16,435 nt of DNA from Rhodocyclaceae bacterium UBA1310 (GTDB lineage: Bacteria; Pseudomonadota; Gammaproteobacteria; Burkholderiales; Rhodocyclaceae). Where the stretch lies: the NCBI GenBank assembly GCA_002307175.1, contig DBTS01000075.1:36106-52540 (forward strand). Direction: 5' to 3'. Shown here in pieces: positions 6,395 to 13,144 of the stretch. Every line of letters starts with the position of its first letter. Position 1 is the stretch's first letter. The notes under the pieces were generated by a model that was not told the origin of the DNA, did not search any database, and saw only the letters and a program-made list of their open reading frames with translations. Both the position numbers and the translations under genes were made by a program.

Positions 6395-7327
6395 ATGCAG
6401 ATAGAAATCGTGGCACGCCACTCGGCCTGTGTGGCAGCGCTTTACCGTTGGCTGGGGTTTCACCTGGAGCGGCCTGTGCCGGTGGTGCCTGACAAGCCAG
6501 CCAAGGCAGAAAATGGCGCGGTCGTGCTGGCCGCCCACTACAACGGCCTGATGGATGGCTTCGTGTACATGGCGCTCTCGCACCAGATGCTTGCCACACC
6601 TTCGGCACAATGGCATCGCACCTGGCTGGGCCGGATGCTGATTCCGGGCGTGACGATCACACGTGCCAAGGATAGAGAAAGGGAAAGCGGCAAGGATAAG
6701 GGCGAGCCTGGCGGCGGCGCCTCGAATACGGCTGCTTTCAAAACCATGCAATCAGTGGTGCGCGCCGGGCATCCGCTGCTATTCTTCCCCGAGGGCACCA
6801 GCCGCCTTGGGCGGGAACGCCTGCCCGTGCAGGGCGGCACGGCCCTGCTGCTCTCCCGCGTGCGCCGTGAACTGCCCAACACACCGATATTCTTCACCGC
6901 TGCCCATTACGAGCAGCCCACGCTCTGGCGCAGCCGTGTGGCGGTAGCCCTGGACGGCCCACACCACATTCCGGAAGATCGTGACAGCCTCGTGGCCTGG
7001 GTGGAAGCCGGCCTGCTGCGTGCGCAAGAGAAAGCCTACGCCCTGCCCTTTGCATCACGCTCCGCCATGATGCTACGCCTGCGTCAGCTGATTGGCACCT
7101 GCCTGCTGCTGCCGGTATTTCCAGTGTGGCCGGCAACGCGCTGGGCTATCCGCCGCTTTGCCGACGACAGCAATGTGATCAGCCTCTGGCGTCTGCTCGC
7201 AGGCGCACCCGTGGTAGTAGTGTGCTGGCTTGCCTGGATACTCGTGGCACTGCTCACGGCACAATGGTGGCTGATCCCCGCTGTGATCCTCTCAACCCTG
7301 CTGGGAATCCTTTTGTGGCAAAGCTGA
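6395..7327 (+). CDS. PlsC-like acyltransferase with C-terminal membrane segments
   Basis: This 310-residue glycerolipid-type acyltransferase transfers an acyl chain from acyl-CoA or acyl-ACP to a hydroxyl acceptor at the inner membrane. Evidence is the histidine-aspartate motif HYNGLMD at 48-54 and the substrate-binding motif FFPEGTSRLG at about 130-139, in the usual order and distance. The first motif has five residues between His and Asp rather than the canonical four. A charged insert (RAKDRERESGKDKGEPGGG) lies between the motifs. After the catalytic domain come two hydrophobic helices at about 268-288 and 292-308, which anchor the protein. The start is uncertain: no Shine-Dalgarno is visible, and a 10-bp direct repeat (AATCGTGGCA at 6377 and 6406) brackets the ATG. 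The next gene begins within about 10 bp of its stop, indicating an operon. Acceptor specificity is unknown. Confidence 0.88.
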   Translation: MQIEIVARHSACVAALYRWLGFHLERPVPVVPDKPAKAENGAVVLAAHYNGLMDGFVYMALSHQMLATPSAQWHRTWLGRMLIPGVTITRAKDRERESGKDKGEPGGGASNTAAFKTMQSVVRAGHPLLFFPEGTSRLGRERLPVQGGTALLLSRVRRELPNTPIFFTAAHYEQPTLWRSRVAVALDGPHHIPEDRDSLVAWVEAGLLRAQEKAYALPFASRSAMMLRLRQLIGTCLLLPVFPVWPATRWAIRRFADDSNVISLWRLLAGAPVVVVCWLAWILVALLTAQWWLIPAVILSTLLGILLWQS

Positions 7328-7335
7328 CCGAGCCG

Positions 7336-8175
7336 ATGCAACGTGCGGCCAATCATTTCATTTTTCCAATCTGCATCACATTCGCCATCCGCCTGATTCT
7401 GGAGCCCGGCATCGTGCTGCGCGCACCGCTGTGGCTACTCGTCAATCTGGCGATCCTTGCCAGCATGGCATTGCTCACGCGCCTGCCGCTCGGCACAGGC
7501 TCCAGACGCCTGCACTGGCAGGCGGCGATGCTTTTCATCGTCGGCATCAATTGCGGCTATCAGGCCACCGGGCGCTTCATGCGCGCTGCCGGCGGCTGGC
7601 GCGCTGATGAATGGCTTCACGCAATCGACATCCACCTGCTCGGCGGGCAGGATGCGCAAGCCTGGCTCGCGCCTTTCTATGCTCCCTGGCTCACCGACGT
7701 GATGGCGCTGGCGTATGTGTTCTTCCTCGTGCTCCTGCCGCTGACGAGCATCTATTACGTGGTGTCCGCCACCGACAGGCAGCGCGCTGAATACTGGCTG
7801 GGGCTGATGACGGTGTACGGCTGGGGGCTGGCGGGCTACTTTCTGCTGCCTGCTGCCGGCCCGTATCTGCACCACCCGCAACTGGTGGCACCGCTGCAGC
7901 ATGGCTGGGTCTCGGCCCCCATTCACGCCTTCATTGCGCAGCAGACCACCGGCGTGGATGTGTGGCCCAGCCTGCACTGCGCCGGGGCACTCTACATCGC
8001 CCTGTGGCTGTGGCGCGCCGCGCCACGCTTCGGGCGGCTGGTGACGATCCCCTGTGCGTTGGTGATCATTTCGACGATGTATATGCAGTATCACTATTTC
8101 ATCGACGTTGTCTGCGGCTGCATCCTGGCATGCATCGCAGCACGCTTTGCGTGGAAGGCAAATCATGAGCACTGA
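7336..8175 (+). CDS. PAP2 superfamily membrane protein, AUR1/IPC-synthase-like
   Basis: This 279-residue polytopic inner-membrane protein belongs to the PAP2 phosphatase/phosphotransferase superfamily. Hydrophobic segments run through most of the chain. The conserved motifs sit at the C-terminal end: PSLHC at 211-215, corresponding to the PSGH motif, and HYFIDVVCG at 253-261, corresponding to HxxxD. LPAAGPYLH at about 171-179 resembles the first motif of the inositol-phosphorylceramide-synthase branch (PAP2_3). Such enzymes move a phosphate-linked head group between lipids or dephosphorylate a lipid phosphate. The ATG at 7336 lies 8 bp after the acyltransferase stop; an in-frame GTG at 7315 would overlap that gene instead. 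The 3' end overlaps the next gene by 11 bp, so translational coupling is likely. The lipid substrate is unknown. Confidence 0.88.
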   Translation: MQRAANHFIFPICITFAIRLILEPGIVLRAPLWLLVNLAILASMALLTRLPLGTGSRRLHWQAAMLFIVGINCGYQATGRFMRAAGGWRADEWLHAIDIHLLGGQDAQAWLAPFYAPWLTDVMALAYVFFLVLLPLTSIYYVVSATDRQRAEYWLGLMTVYGWGLAGYFLLPAAGPYLHHPQLVAPLQHGWVSAPIHAFIAQQTTGVDVWPSLHCAGALYIALWLWRAAPRFGRLVTIPCALVIISTMYMQYHYFIDVVCGCILACIAARFAWKANHEH

Positions 8176-10600
8176 GGCAAACATGCTGATTGAATTCTCT
8201 GATCCAGCCGGGCTGGATGTGGCGCGCTGCGGCGGCAAAGGTGCAAGCCTCGCCCGTGGCACCCAGGCAGGATTGCCGGTACCTGAAGGCATGGTGGTGC
8301 CCGTGGCAGCGTATACGGCCTGGCTGGCGGAGGCGGCCCCGGACACCGCATCGAAAACGCTACCTGCCGGGCTTGGCGCAGCACTGGCAAAGTGGCTCGC
8401 GCGCTGGCCGGCTGATGCACGTTTTGCGGTGCGTTCGTCTGCCACGGCAGAGGATGGCCTGGAGCATGCTTTTGCCGGGCAACACGAAACCTATCTGAAT
8501 GTCCCCACCACTGAAGTCGCTGCACGCATCGTGGAATGCTGGCGCTCGCTGCAGAATGAGCGCGCTGTGGTGTACCGCCACGAGGCCGGCCTGCGCGACA
8601 GCGACGTGGCAATGGCCGTGGTGGTGCAGCGCATGATTCCGGCCGAGCGGGCTGGCGTGGGCTTCTGCCTCAACCCGGTGACCGGCGCGCTCGACGAGTT
8701 TGCCCTGGATGCCTGTTTCGGCGTGGGCGAAACGGTGGTGGGCGGCGAGTATGCCGTGGATCACTTCATCATCCGCCGCGACACCGCCGAGATCATCTCC
8801 GCCACCATCGCCCACAAGACACACTGCCTGCGCGCCGTGGCCACCGGCACGGCAGAAACCCCGGTAGATACGCCGGACACCGCGACACTCGACGCCAGCC
8901 AGCTTGCCGCTCTGGCGAATCTCATGAATCAGGTGGAAGGCCATTATGGCTACCCGCAAGATATCGAATGGGCCTTCGAAGGTGAGCAGCTCTACCTGCT
9001 GCAGAGCCGCCCGATCACGCGGCTGCCCGAACGCTGGACGCGCGATGAATCTGCCGAGCGCTTTCCGAACCCGGTCTCGCGCCTGTGCTGGGAGATGTCG
9101 GAAGACGGCTTTCACCGCTCGCTGGCACATTCCTTTGCGTTGATGGGGCTGCCGGCGTATCGCGGCAAATGGTTTGCGCGCAAGGGGCAGTATGTGTACG
9201 GCAACCAGACCGCCGTAGAACTCTTCGGGCGGCTCGCGCTCACCCGCGTACCGCGCCCCACGCTGGAGAATCTGCCGGAACTGGCAAAGCACATCTGGCA
9301 GGAATTCTTCTGGGTGATGGAGCTGCCCTCACGCTGGGCACGCGATCTGGATACCTATCTGCTGCAACTGGGCAAGTTGCAGGCCGAGGATCTCGCACAC
9401 AAGGATCTGCCCGCACTGTTTGCGCATCTGCAGGCGCTGCGGCAGGCCGGCTCGGATTACTTCCTGCCCAACATCGCCATCTCGATCACCCAGCGCACGC
9501 TCTGCAGCATGCTCCTGCATCTGCTCCAGGGCGCCGCCGGCAAGGAGGCGGGAGCAGCGATCCACGCCGATCTGCTGGCCTGGTGCGACACCAAGACGGC
9601 CCGCGTCAACCAGGATCTGTGGGAGCTCGGGCAGGCCATTCGCAATGATGCGGAATGCTGCGAAATCCTCCGGGAAGCCGGTGGCGAAGCACTGCTGGCC
9701 TCGGGGCGGGTGGAACAGGTGGTGGAGATACGCGCCAAACTTGAACACATTCTGAACGCCCACGGCCACCGCGAATGGGATTTCGACCCCTATGTGGCGC
9801 CCTGGCACGATACGCCGGGGCTGATCCTGGAACTTGTGCGCGGCATGCTCGACCGCCTCCAATCACCCGCTGACGAAGGCCGGCAGGCGCGCATCCGCAT
9901 GCAGCAGGCAGAGCAGTTGGTGATGCAGCATTGCCCGGAACCGGCACGCTACTTCATCAGCGAGTTGATCCGGCTCGCACGCCTCTACACCAGCCTTGAT
10001 GACGTGGAGCATTACCAGACACTGCGCCTGAACCTGCCGGTGCGCGAAGTGCTGCGCGAGATGGGCCGCCGCCTGCAGGCGCAGGGCCTGATCGGGGAAG
10101 ACATGGACATCTGTTTTGCGGGCATCGAAGCGCTTACGCAGGCGGTGGCGGACGCCAGCCTGCTGCCACACCTTGCGGCAGATATCCGCAGCGAGAAAGC
10201 CGCCTATCTTGCTGCGCTGCAAGAGAGCCCGCAGCAGGATCTCTCTACCCCGGCAGCCGCCACGGAACCTGCCAGCGGCACGCTGCAAGGCATTCCGGGC
10301 AGCCCCGGTGTGATACGCGCACCGATCTGCCATGTGCGCAGCACAGCGGATTTTGCGCGCTTCGTGCAAGGGGCGATCCTCGTGGCACGCACCACCAACC
10401 CGGCATGGACGCCGCTGTTCTTCCGCGCCAGCGCAGTGGTAACGGAATCTGGCGGGCCGCTCTCCCACGGGGCTGTTACCGCTCGCGAGCTGGGGCTGCC
10501 TGCGGTGATGGCCATCACCGCAGCGCTTGACCGCCTGCCGGACGGCATGCTGGCAGAGGTGGATGGTCGGGCCGGCACCGTCCGAATCATTGAAGATTAG
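8165..10600 (+). CDS. PEP-synthase-like phosphotransferase (rifampin phosphotransferase/PigC architecture)
   Basis: This 811-residue protein is related to PEP synthase and pyruvate phosphate dikinase. An ATP-binding domain (about 1-285) carries GGKGASLARG, FAVRSSATAEDG, RAGVGFCLNPVTG and DIEWAFEGEQLYLLQSRPITR. A helical central domain (about 290-700) includes AHGHREWDFDPYVAPWHDTP. The swivelling phosphohistidine domain (about 708-811) has the catalytic histidine, about residue 768, in ESGGPLSHGAVTARELGLPAV. There is no C-terminal PEP/pyruvate-binding barrel. This three-part layout is that of rifampin phosphotransferase and PigC-type enzymes, where ATP is split to AMP and the beta-phosphate passes via histidine to a substrate held by the central domain. 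It is therefore probably not a PEP synthase. The start at 8165 has GGAAGG six bases upstream and overlaps the PAP2 gene. The substrate is unknown: a lipid or head group (from context), or an antibiotic (from homology). Confidence 0.88.
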   Translation: MSTEANMLIEFSDPAGLDVARCGGKGASLARGTQAGLPVPEGMVVPVAAYTAWLAEAAPDTASKTLPAGLGAALAKWLARWPADARFAVRSSATAEDGLEHAFAGQHETYLNVPTTEVAARIVECWRSLQNERAVVYRHEAGLRDSDVAMAVVVQRMIPAERAGVGFCLNPVTGALDEFALDACFGVGETVVGGEYAVDHFIIRRDTAEIISATIAHKTHCLRAVATGTAETPVDTPDTATLDASQLAALANLMNQVEGHYGYPQDIEWAFEGEQLYLLQSRPITRLPERWTRDESAERFPNPVSRLCWEMSEDGFHRSLAHSFALMGLPAYRGKWFARKGQYVYGNQTAVELFGRLALTRVPRPTLENLPELAKHIWQEFFWVMELPSRWARDLDTYLLQLGKLQAEDLAHKDLPALFAHLQALRQAGSDYFLPNIAISITQRTLCSMLLHLLQGAAGKEAGAAIHADLLAWCDTKTARVNQDLWELGQAIRNDAECCEILREAGGEALLASGRVEQVVEIRAKLEHILNAHGHREWDFDPYVAPWHDTPGLILELVRGMLDRLQSPADEGRQARIRMQQAEQLVMQHCPEPARYFISELIRLARLYTSLDDVEHYQTLRLNLPVREVLREMGRRLQAQGLIGEDMDICFAGIEALTQAVADASLLPHLAADIRSEKAAYLAALQESPQQDLSTPAAATEPASGTLQGIPGSPGVIRAPICHVRSTADFARFVQGAILVARTTNPAWTPLFFRASAVVTESGGPLSHGAVTARELGLPAVMAITAALDRLPDGMLAEVDGRAGTVRIIED

Positions 10601-10752
10601 GCCTTGCAGCTGGAGACCCTGACAAGGGTTTCCGGTGCTCTGCCGTCTGTGATGGCAACAGAAAAAAACCGAGCGGCAACCCGCCTTCCGGGAAAAGCTG
10701 ATCGTCCGGGCAAGCCCGGAACGCACGACAAACTACGGAATAGAAGCAGGCA
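10601..10752. other. Intergenic region with several short hairpins
   Basis: About 150 bp lie between the phosphotransferase and the 120-residue gene. AGACCCT-GACA-AGGGTTT (10614-10631) forms a 5-bp core stem and could be a weak terminator without a proper U-tract. TCCGGGC-AA-GCCCGGA forms a perfect short palindrome at about 10706-10721. The run of A at about 10660-10667, read on the minus strand, follows a GCGG/CCGC hairpin like a terminator, but no minus-strand gene needs one here. No coding frame or riboswitch that I recognise is present. Confidence 0.35.
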
Positions 10753-11115
10753 ATGAATACAAGTATTACCTCACTCCCCTGGCACGAAGCAGAGCTTCTG
10801 GAAATGACCATCGACCGCCGCCACCCGGGCCGTCGCGACGAAGTGCAGTTCCGTATGAAATGGGCCGATGGCAGCAAATCGACAGTCGTCTTCGGCGAAT
10901 GCTTCGCGATGCTCGCGCAGATGAATTTCGGCGTGACCTGCACGGAAAAGATCGTTTCCGTGGAACAGCTCGACGATGAACCCGGCCTCGCCCAGATCCG
11001 CACACATCGCAGCGCGGCGGGCGAATCCATGGATGATGTGCGCTGCTTCCGCATCAAGACAGCGCCCACGGGCGATGTGATCCGCATCTATGCGCGGGAA
11101 TTCAAAGTCCTGTGA
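10753..11115 (+). CDS. Hypothetical protein, 120 aa
   Basis: No family is recognised. It is a small cytosolic-looking protein with no signal peptide or membrane segment, and mixed strand and helix character (FRMKWADGSKSTVVFGECFAML, then VIRIYAREFKVL at the C-terminus). The ATG has only a weak purine-rich sequence upstream. It follows the phosphotransferase after about 150 bp in the same direction, so it may or may not share that transcript. It converges on the OsmC gene, with a perfect hairpin just after its stop codon. Composition and codon use look like a real gene. Confidence 0.72.
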   Translation: MNTSITSLPWHEAELLEMTIDRRHPGRRDEVQFRMKWADGSKSTVVFGECFAMLAQMNFGVTCTEKIVSVEQLDDEPGLAQIRTHRSAAGESMDDVRCFRIKTAPTGDVIRIYAREFKVL

Positions 11116-11119
11116 ATGA

Positions 11120-11140
11120 GTGGCGGCATCTGCCCGCCAC
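11120..11140 (+). terminator. Hairpin between convergent genes, no U-tract
   Basis: GTGGCGG at 11120-11126 pairs perfectly with CCGCCAC at 11134-11140 around a 7-nt loop, starting five bases after the stop codon of the 120-residue gene. No T-run follows on either strand, so it is either a non-canonical terminator or a 3'-end stabilising hairpin for one or both convergent transcripts. Confidence 0.45.
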
Positions 11141-11167
11141 CTGCCCAGCCCCAATGACCGATGCCTG

Positions 11168-11644
11168 CTATGCAGCCACCTGAAGCACCGGCTCGCAGCG
11201 GATCTCGGTTTTCACGGAATTGGCGATGAAACATTCGCCATGCGCTTCCTCGTGCAAGGCGGCAAATTCCTCTTTGGTGGGAATTGCCTTGCCGGAAAAA
11301 ATCACCAGAGGTCGCAGCGTCACGAGCGACATTGCCAGCTTGCGCTGACCATTGCGCTCAATGATGCCTTCCGGATTGTCGGAATAGCTGTCAACCCGGA
11401 ACCCGCGCTCTGCCGCAAGCGAAAGAAACCACAGCATGTGACAACCGGAAAGGCTCGCCACGAAGGCTTCTTCAGGGTCAACGGCGGCAGGATCGGAGAG
11501 CGGCACGCGCACCACATGGGGCGACGGAGAGCCAGGAATAGTGACGCCACCATCAAAAGTGATCAGATACCTGCGACTGTAGAGACTGTCGAGGAAAGCC
11601 TGGTCACCACGATTCCACAACACATGAGCAGTGTACGAGTGCAT
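11168..11644 (-). CDS. OsmC family protein
   Basis: This 158-residue cytosolic protein belongs to the OsmC/Ohr family, whose studied members reduce organic hydroperoxides with two cysteines. Both candidate redox cysteines are present: Cys68 in ASLSGCHMLWFL and Cys138 in HGECFIANSVKTEI, with the helix of the first preceded by PEEAFVAS. The C-terminal ANSVKTEI stretch is typical of the OsmC branch. The length is normal. The start is fixed by GGAGGT five bases before the ATG. It lies downstream of the DsbA-like gene on the same strand, but a terminator-like hairpin separates them, so it probably has its own promoter. Peroxidase activity is inferred from the cysteines; the substrate is unknown. 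Confidence 0.92.
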   Translation of the reverse strand: MHSYTAHVLWNRGDQAFLDSLYSRRYLITFDGGVTIPGSPSPHVVRVPLSDPAAVDPEEAFVASLSGCHMLWFLSLAAERGFRVDSYSDNPEGIIERNGQRKLAMSLVTLRPLVIFSGKAIPTKEEFAALHEEAHGECFIANSVKTEIRCEPVLQVAA

Positions 11645-11714
11645 TGCGCACCTCCGGAACCTGTTAAGCTGTTGTGCCCCAGCCCCGCTGGAGCCTGGAT
11701 TGTCTCTTCGCCCA

Positions 11715-11723
11715 CTTATACCA
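11715..11723 (-). promoter_or_regulatory. Extended -10 element upstream of OsmC
   Basis: Read on the minus strand the sequence is TGGTATAAG, an extended -10 (TGn then a TATAAT-like hexamer). It lies about 70 bp upstream of the OsmC start. No clear TTGACA lies 17 bp further upstream, which is tolerated with an extended -10. A small CCAGC-CCC-GCTGG hairpin (11679-11691) would fall in the leader. Confidence 0.35.
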
Positions 11724-11756
11724 TGCTGACAAACTGCCAGTTGCCCGGACAGGGGT

Positions 11757-11796
11757 AAAAAGCTGCAAAAGCCTTCCCCCTAACCCTCCCGCAGCT
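11757..11796 (-). terminator. Probable terminator of the DsbA-like gene
   Basis: AGCTGC at 11761-11766 and GCAGCT at 11791-11796 form 6-bp arms. On the minus strand the second arm runs straight into TTTTT. The structure lies 23 bp after the DsbA-like stop codon. The loop is long (24 nt, G-rich on the transcript), so efficiency is doubtful. Confidence 0.45.
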
Positions 11797-11818
11797 GCCG
11801 ACAGTCTGCCTGCACAAA

Positions 11819-12382
11819 TCAGACTTCAGGCAAAAGCTGCTTCACCCAATCCGCCACTGCATCACCACTGCCGATATTGGGATACACAAGGCCATCGATC
11901 ATGAATGTCGGCGAGGCATGGATGCCATTCTGGCGGGCATACTTGCAATGCCACTTGATCTCGCGATCCAGATCCGGGATCGCAAAGGCTTCTGCCAGCT
12001 TCACGCCACTATAGCCTTCCAGGCGGGCAATCAGCTCACGCGGCGTGACGTCCAGGTTGGCACCGCCACAATGATGATCAAACTCGAATTCCTCACGATG
12101 TGCGGCAATTGCCGTGAGCACAACCTTGGCTGCTTCGCGCCCCTGCGGCAGGGTGGATGCGGCAAGAATGCAGCGCACCAGCACACCGGAGTACATGTGC
12201 CAGGGTTGGGACTGCAGACGGATCTTGATGGTGATGCGGTCCTCACCAGCCTGGGAGAGAAGTTCATCGAGTTTGCCAAAGGCACGCACCGAGAACGGAC
12301 AGGTGGGCTCCAGAAACACTTCAAATACGCGCGGCCCATGGCCCCACACAAGGGGAGCGGCCTGCCATTTTTTATCGTTCAT
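11819..12382 (-). CDS. DsbA-like thioredoxin-fold protein with CPFS active site
   Basis: This 187-residue protein has the DsbA-type thioredoxin fold: an N-terminal strand and active-site helix (VFEVFLEPTCPFSVRAFGKL, Cys28), a helical insert, and the cis-proline loop HASPTFMIDG at about 155-164. The expected CxxC is CPFS, so the resolving cysteine is missing. Two other cysteines (about 105 and 146) lie far from the site. It is thus unlikely to be an ordinary disulfide oxidase and may act as a monothiol or be non-redox. No signal peptide is visible from the chosen ATG, suggesting a cytosolic location. That ATG at 12382 has GGAA upstream and a normal family N-terminus. A longer frame from 12496 would add 38 unconvincing residues. 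The gene is divergent from a cupin gene and lies upstream of OsmC. Confidence 0.85.
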   Translation of the reverse strand: MNDKKWQAAPLVWGHGPRVFEVFLEPTCPFSVRAFGKLDELLSQAGEDRITIKIRLQSQPWHMYSGVLVRCILAASTLPQGREAAKVVLTAIAAHREEFEFDHHCGGANLDVTPRELIARLEGYSGVKLAEAFAIPDLDREIKWHCKYARQNGIHASPTFMIDGLVYPNIGSGDAVADWVKQLLPEV

Positions 12383-12529
12383 CTCTGAGTTCCGGTTGGG
12401 GGAAAATTTTTGGGGTCGCATTCCGTCACGAAGCCCGGGCCACGACCAGTTTCGAAAACCGGCAGCATGACAGCCAAAACTTAAGGATGCGTTCATACTT
12501 CGAATTCACATTCCGATGGAGGATGGACA

Positions 12530-13015
12530 ATGAGCACGCCCAGAAGTTTCCCGACTGCTCTCGCCGCCAGCGAGGCGCCGGCACGCCCCAAACCTGCACA
12601 ATACCCTGCCCCGCTGGCAATCGCCATCGAAAACAGGGAAAAACGTTCGCTCGGTGATCTGTTCGGTATCACCAATTTCGGCATAAACCTGACCCGTATT
12701 CTGCCGGGTGGATGTTCTGCTTTGCGGCATGCCCATGCACGCCAGGATGAATTCATCTACATCCTCGAAGGCTGTCCGACTCTCGTCACAAATGAAGGCG
12801 ACACTCTGCTGGCCCCAGGCATGTGTGCGGGCTTCCCGGCAGGCACAGGAAATGCACACCATCTTATCAACCGTACGGAAAGCGCCGTGGTCTATCTCGA
12901 AGTCGGCGATCGCACCGCGCAGGATACCGTCACCTACCCCGACGAGGATCTGCAGGCGATATGCGGTACCGATGGCAAGTGGCAGTACCAGCGCAAGGAT
13001 GGTTCGCCGTATTGA
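12530..13015 (+). CDS. Single-domain cupin protein
   Basis: This 161-residue protein has one cupin beta-barrel (cupin_2 type). The first cupin motif is textbook: a glycine, then HAH at 67-69, Glu74 and Gly81 (GGCSALRHAHARQDEFIYILEG). The second motif, GMCAGFPAGTGNAHHLIN, has the proline at 103 and the histidine at 110 or 111, two residues further along than the classical spacing. Three histidines and a glutamate could bind a metal. Cupins range from dioxygenases and isomerases to sugar- or ligand-binding proteins, so no reaction is assigned. GGAGGA seven bases upstream fixes the ATG. The gene is divergent from the DsbA-like gene, with about 150 bp shared upstream DNA. Confidence 0.9.
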   Translation: MSTPRSFPTALAASEAPARPKPAQYPAPLAIAIENREKRSLGDLFGITNFGINLTRILPGGCSALRHAHARQDEFIYILEGCPTLVTNEGDTLLAPGMCAGFPAGTGNAHHLINRTESAVVYLEVGDRTAQDTVTYPDEDLQAICGTDGKWQYQRKDGSPY

Positions 13016-13144
13016 GCCAATCAGGCACAGGCATGCCCACACATCGCCTCACCATTCGTCGCACCAAACCTCCATCACTGCACACCAGGCTAGTCCAACT
13101 TGTAATGCCATTGGATAATATGCAAATCGGTGTAAAGAAAAAAG

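Noticed and set aside
8360..9292. Minus-strand open frame of 310 codons opposite the phosphotransferase
   Set aside because: It is antisense to the ATP-binding domain, whose motifs are all on the plus strand; long shadows are common in GC-rich coding DNA.
10587..11087. Minus-strand frame of 166 codons with a terminator-like A-run nearby
   Set aside because: It overlaps the ends of two plus-strand genes and its protein is low-complexity. The terminator-like sequence is noted separately, but there is no credible gene for it to end.
11770..11792. G-rich minus-strand run (GGGAGGGTTAGGGGG) as a G-quadruplex
   Set aside because: Only three runs of three or more G are present, and they sit in the loop of a terminator-like hairpin. 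The evidence is too weak to call a quadruplex.
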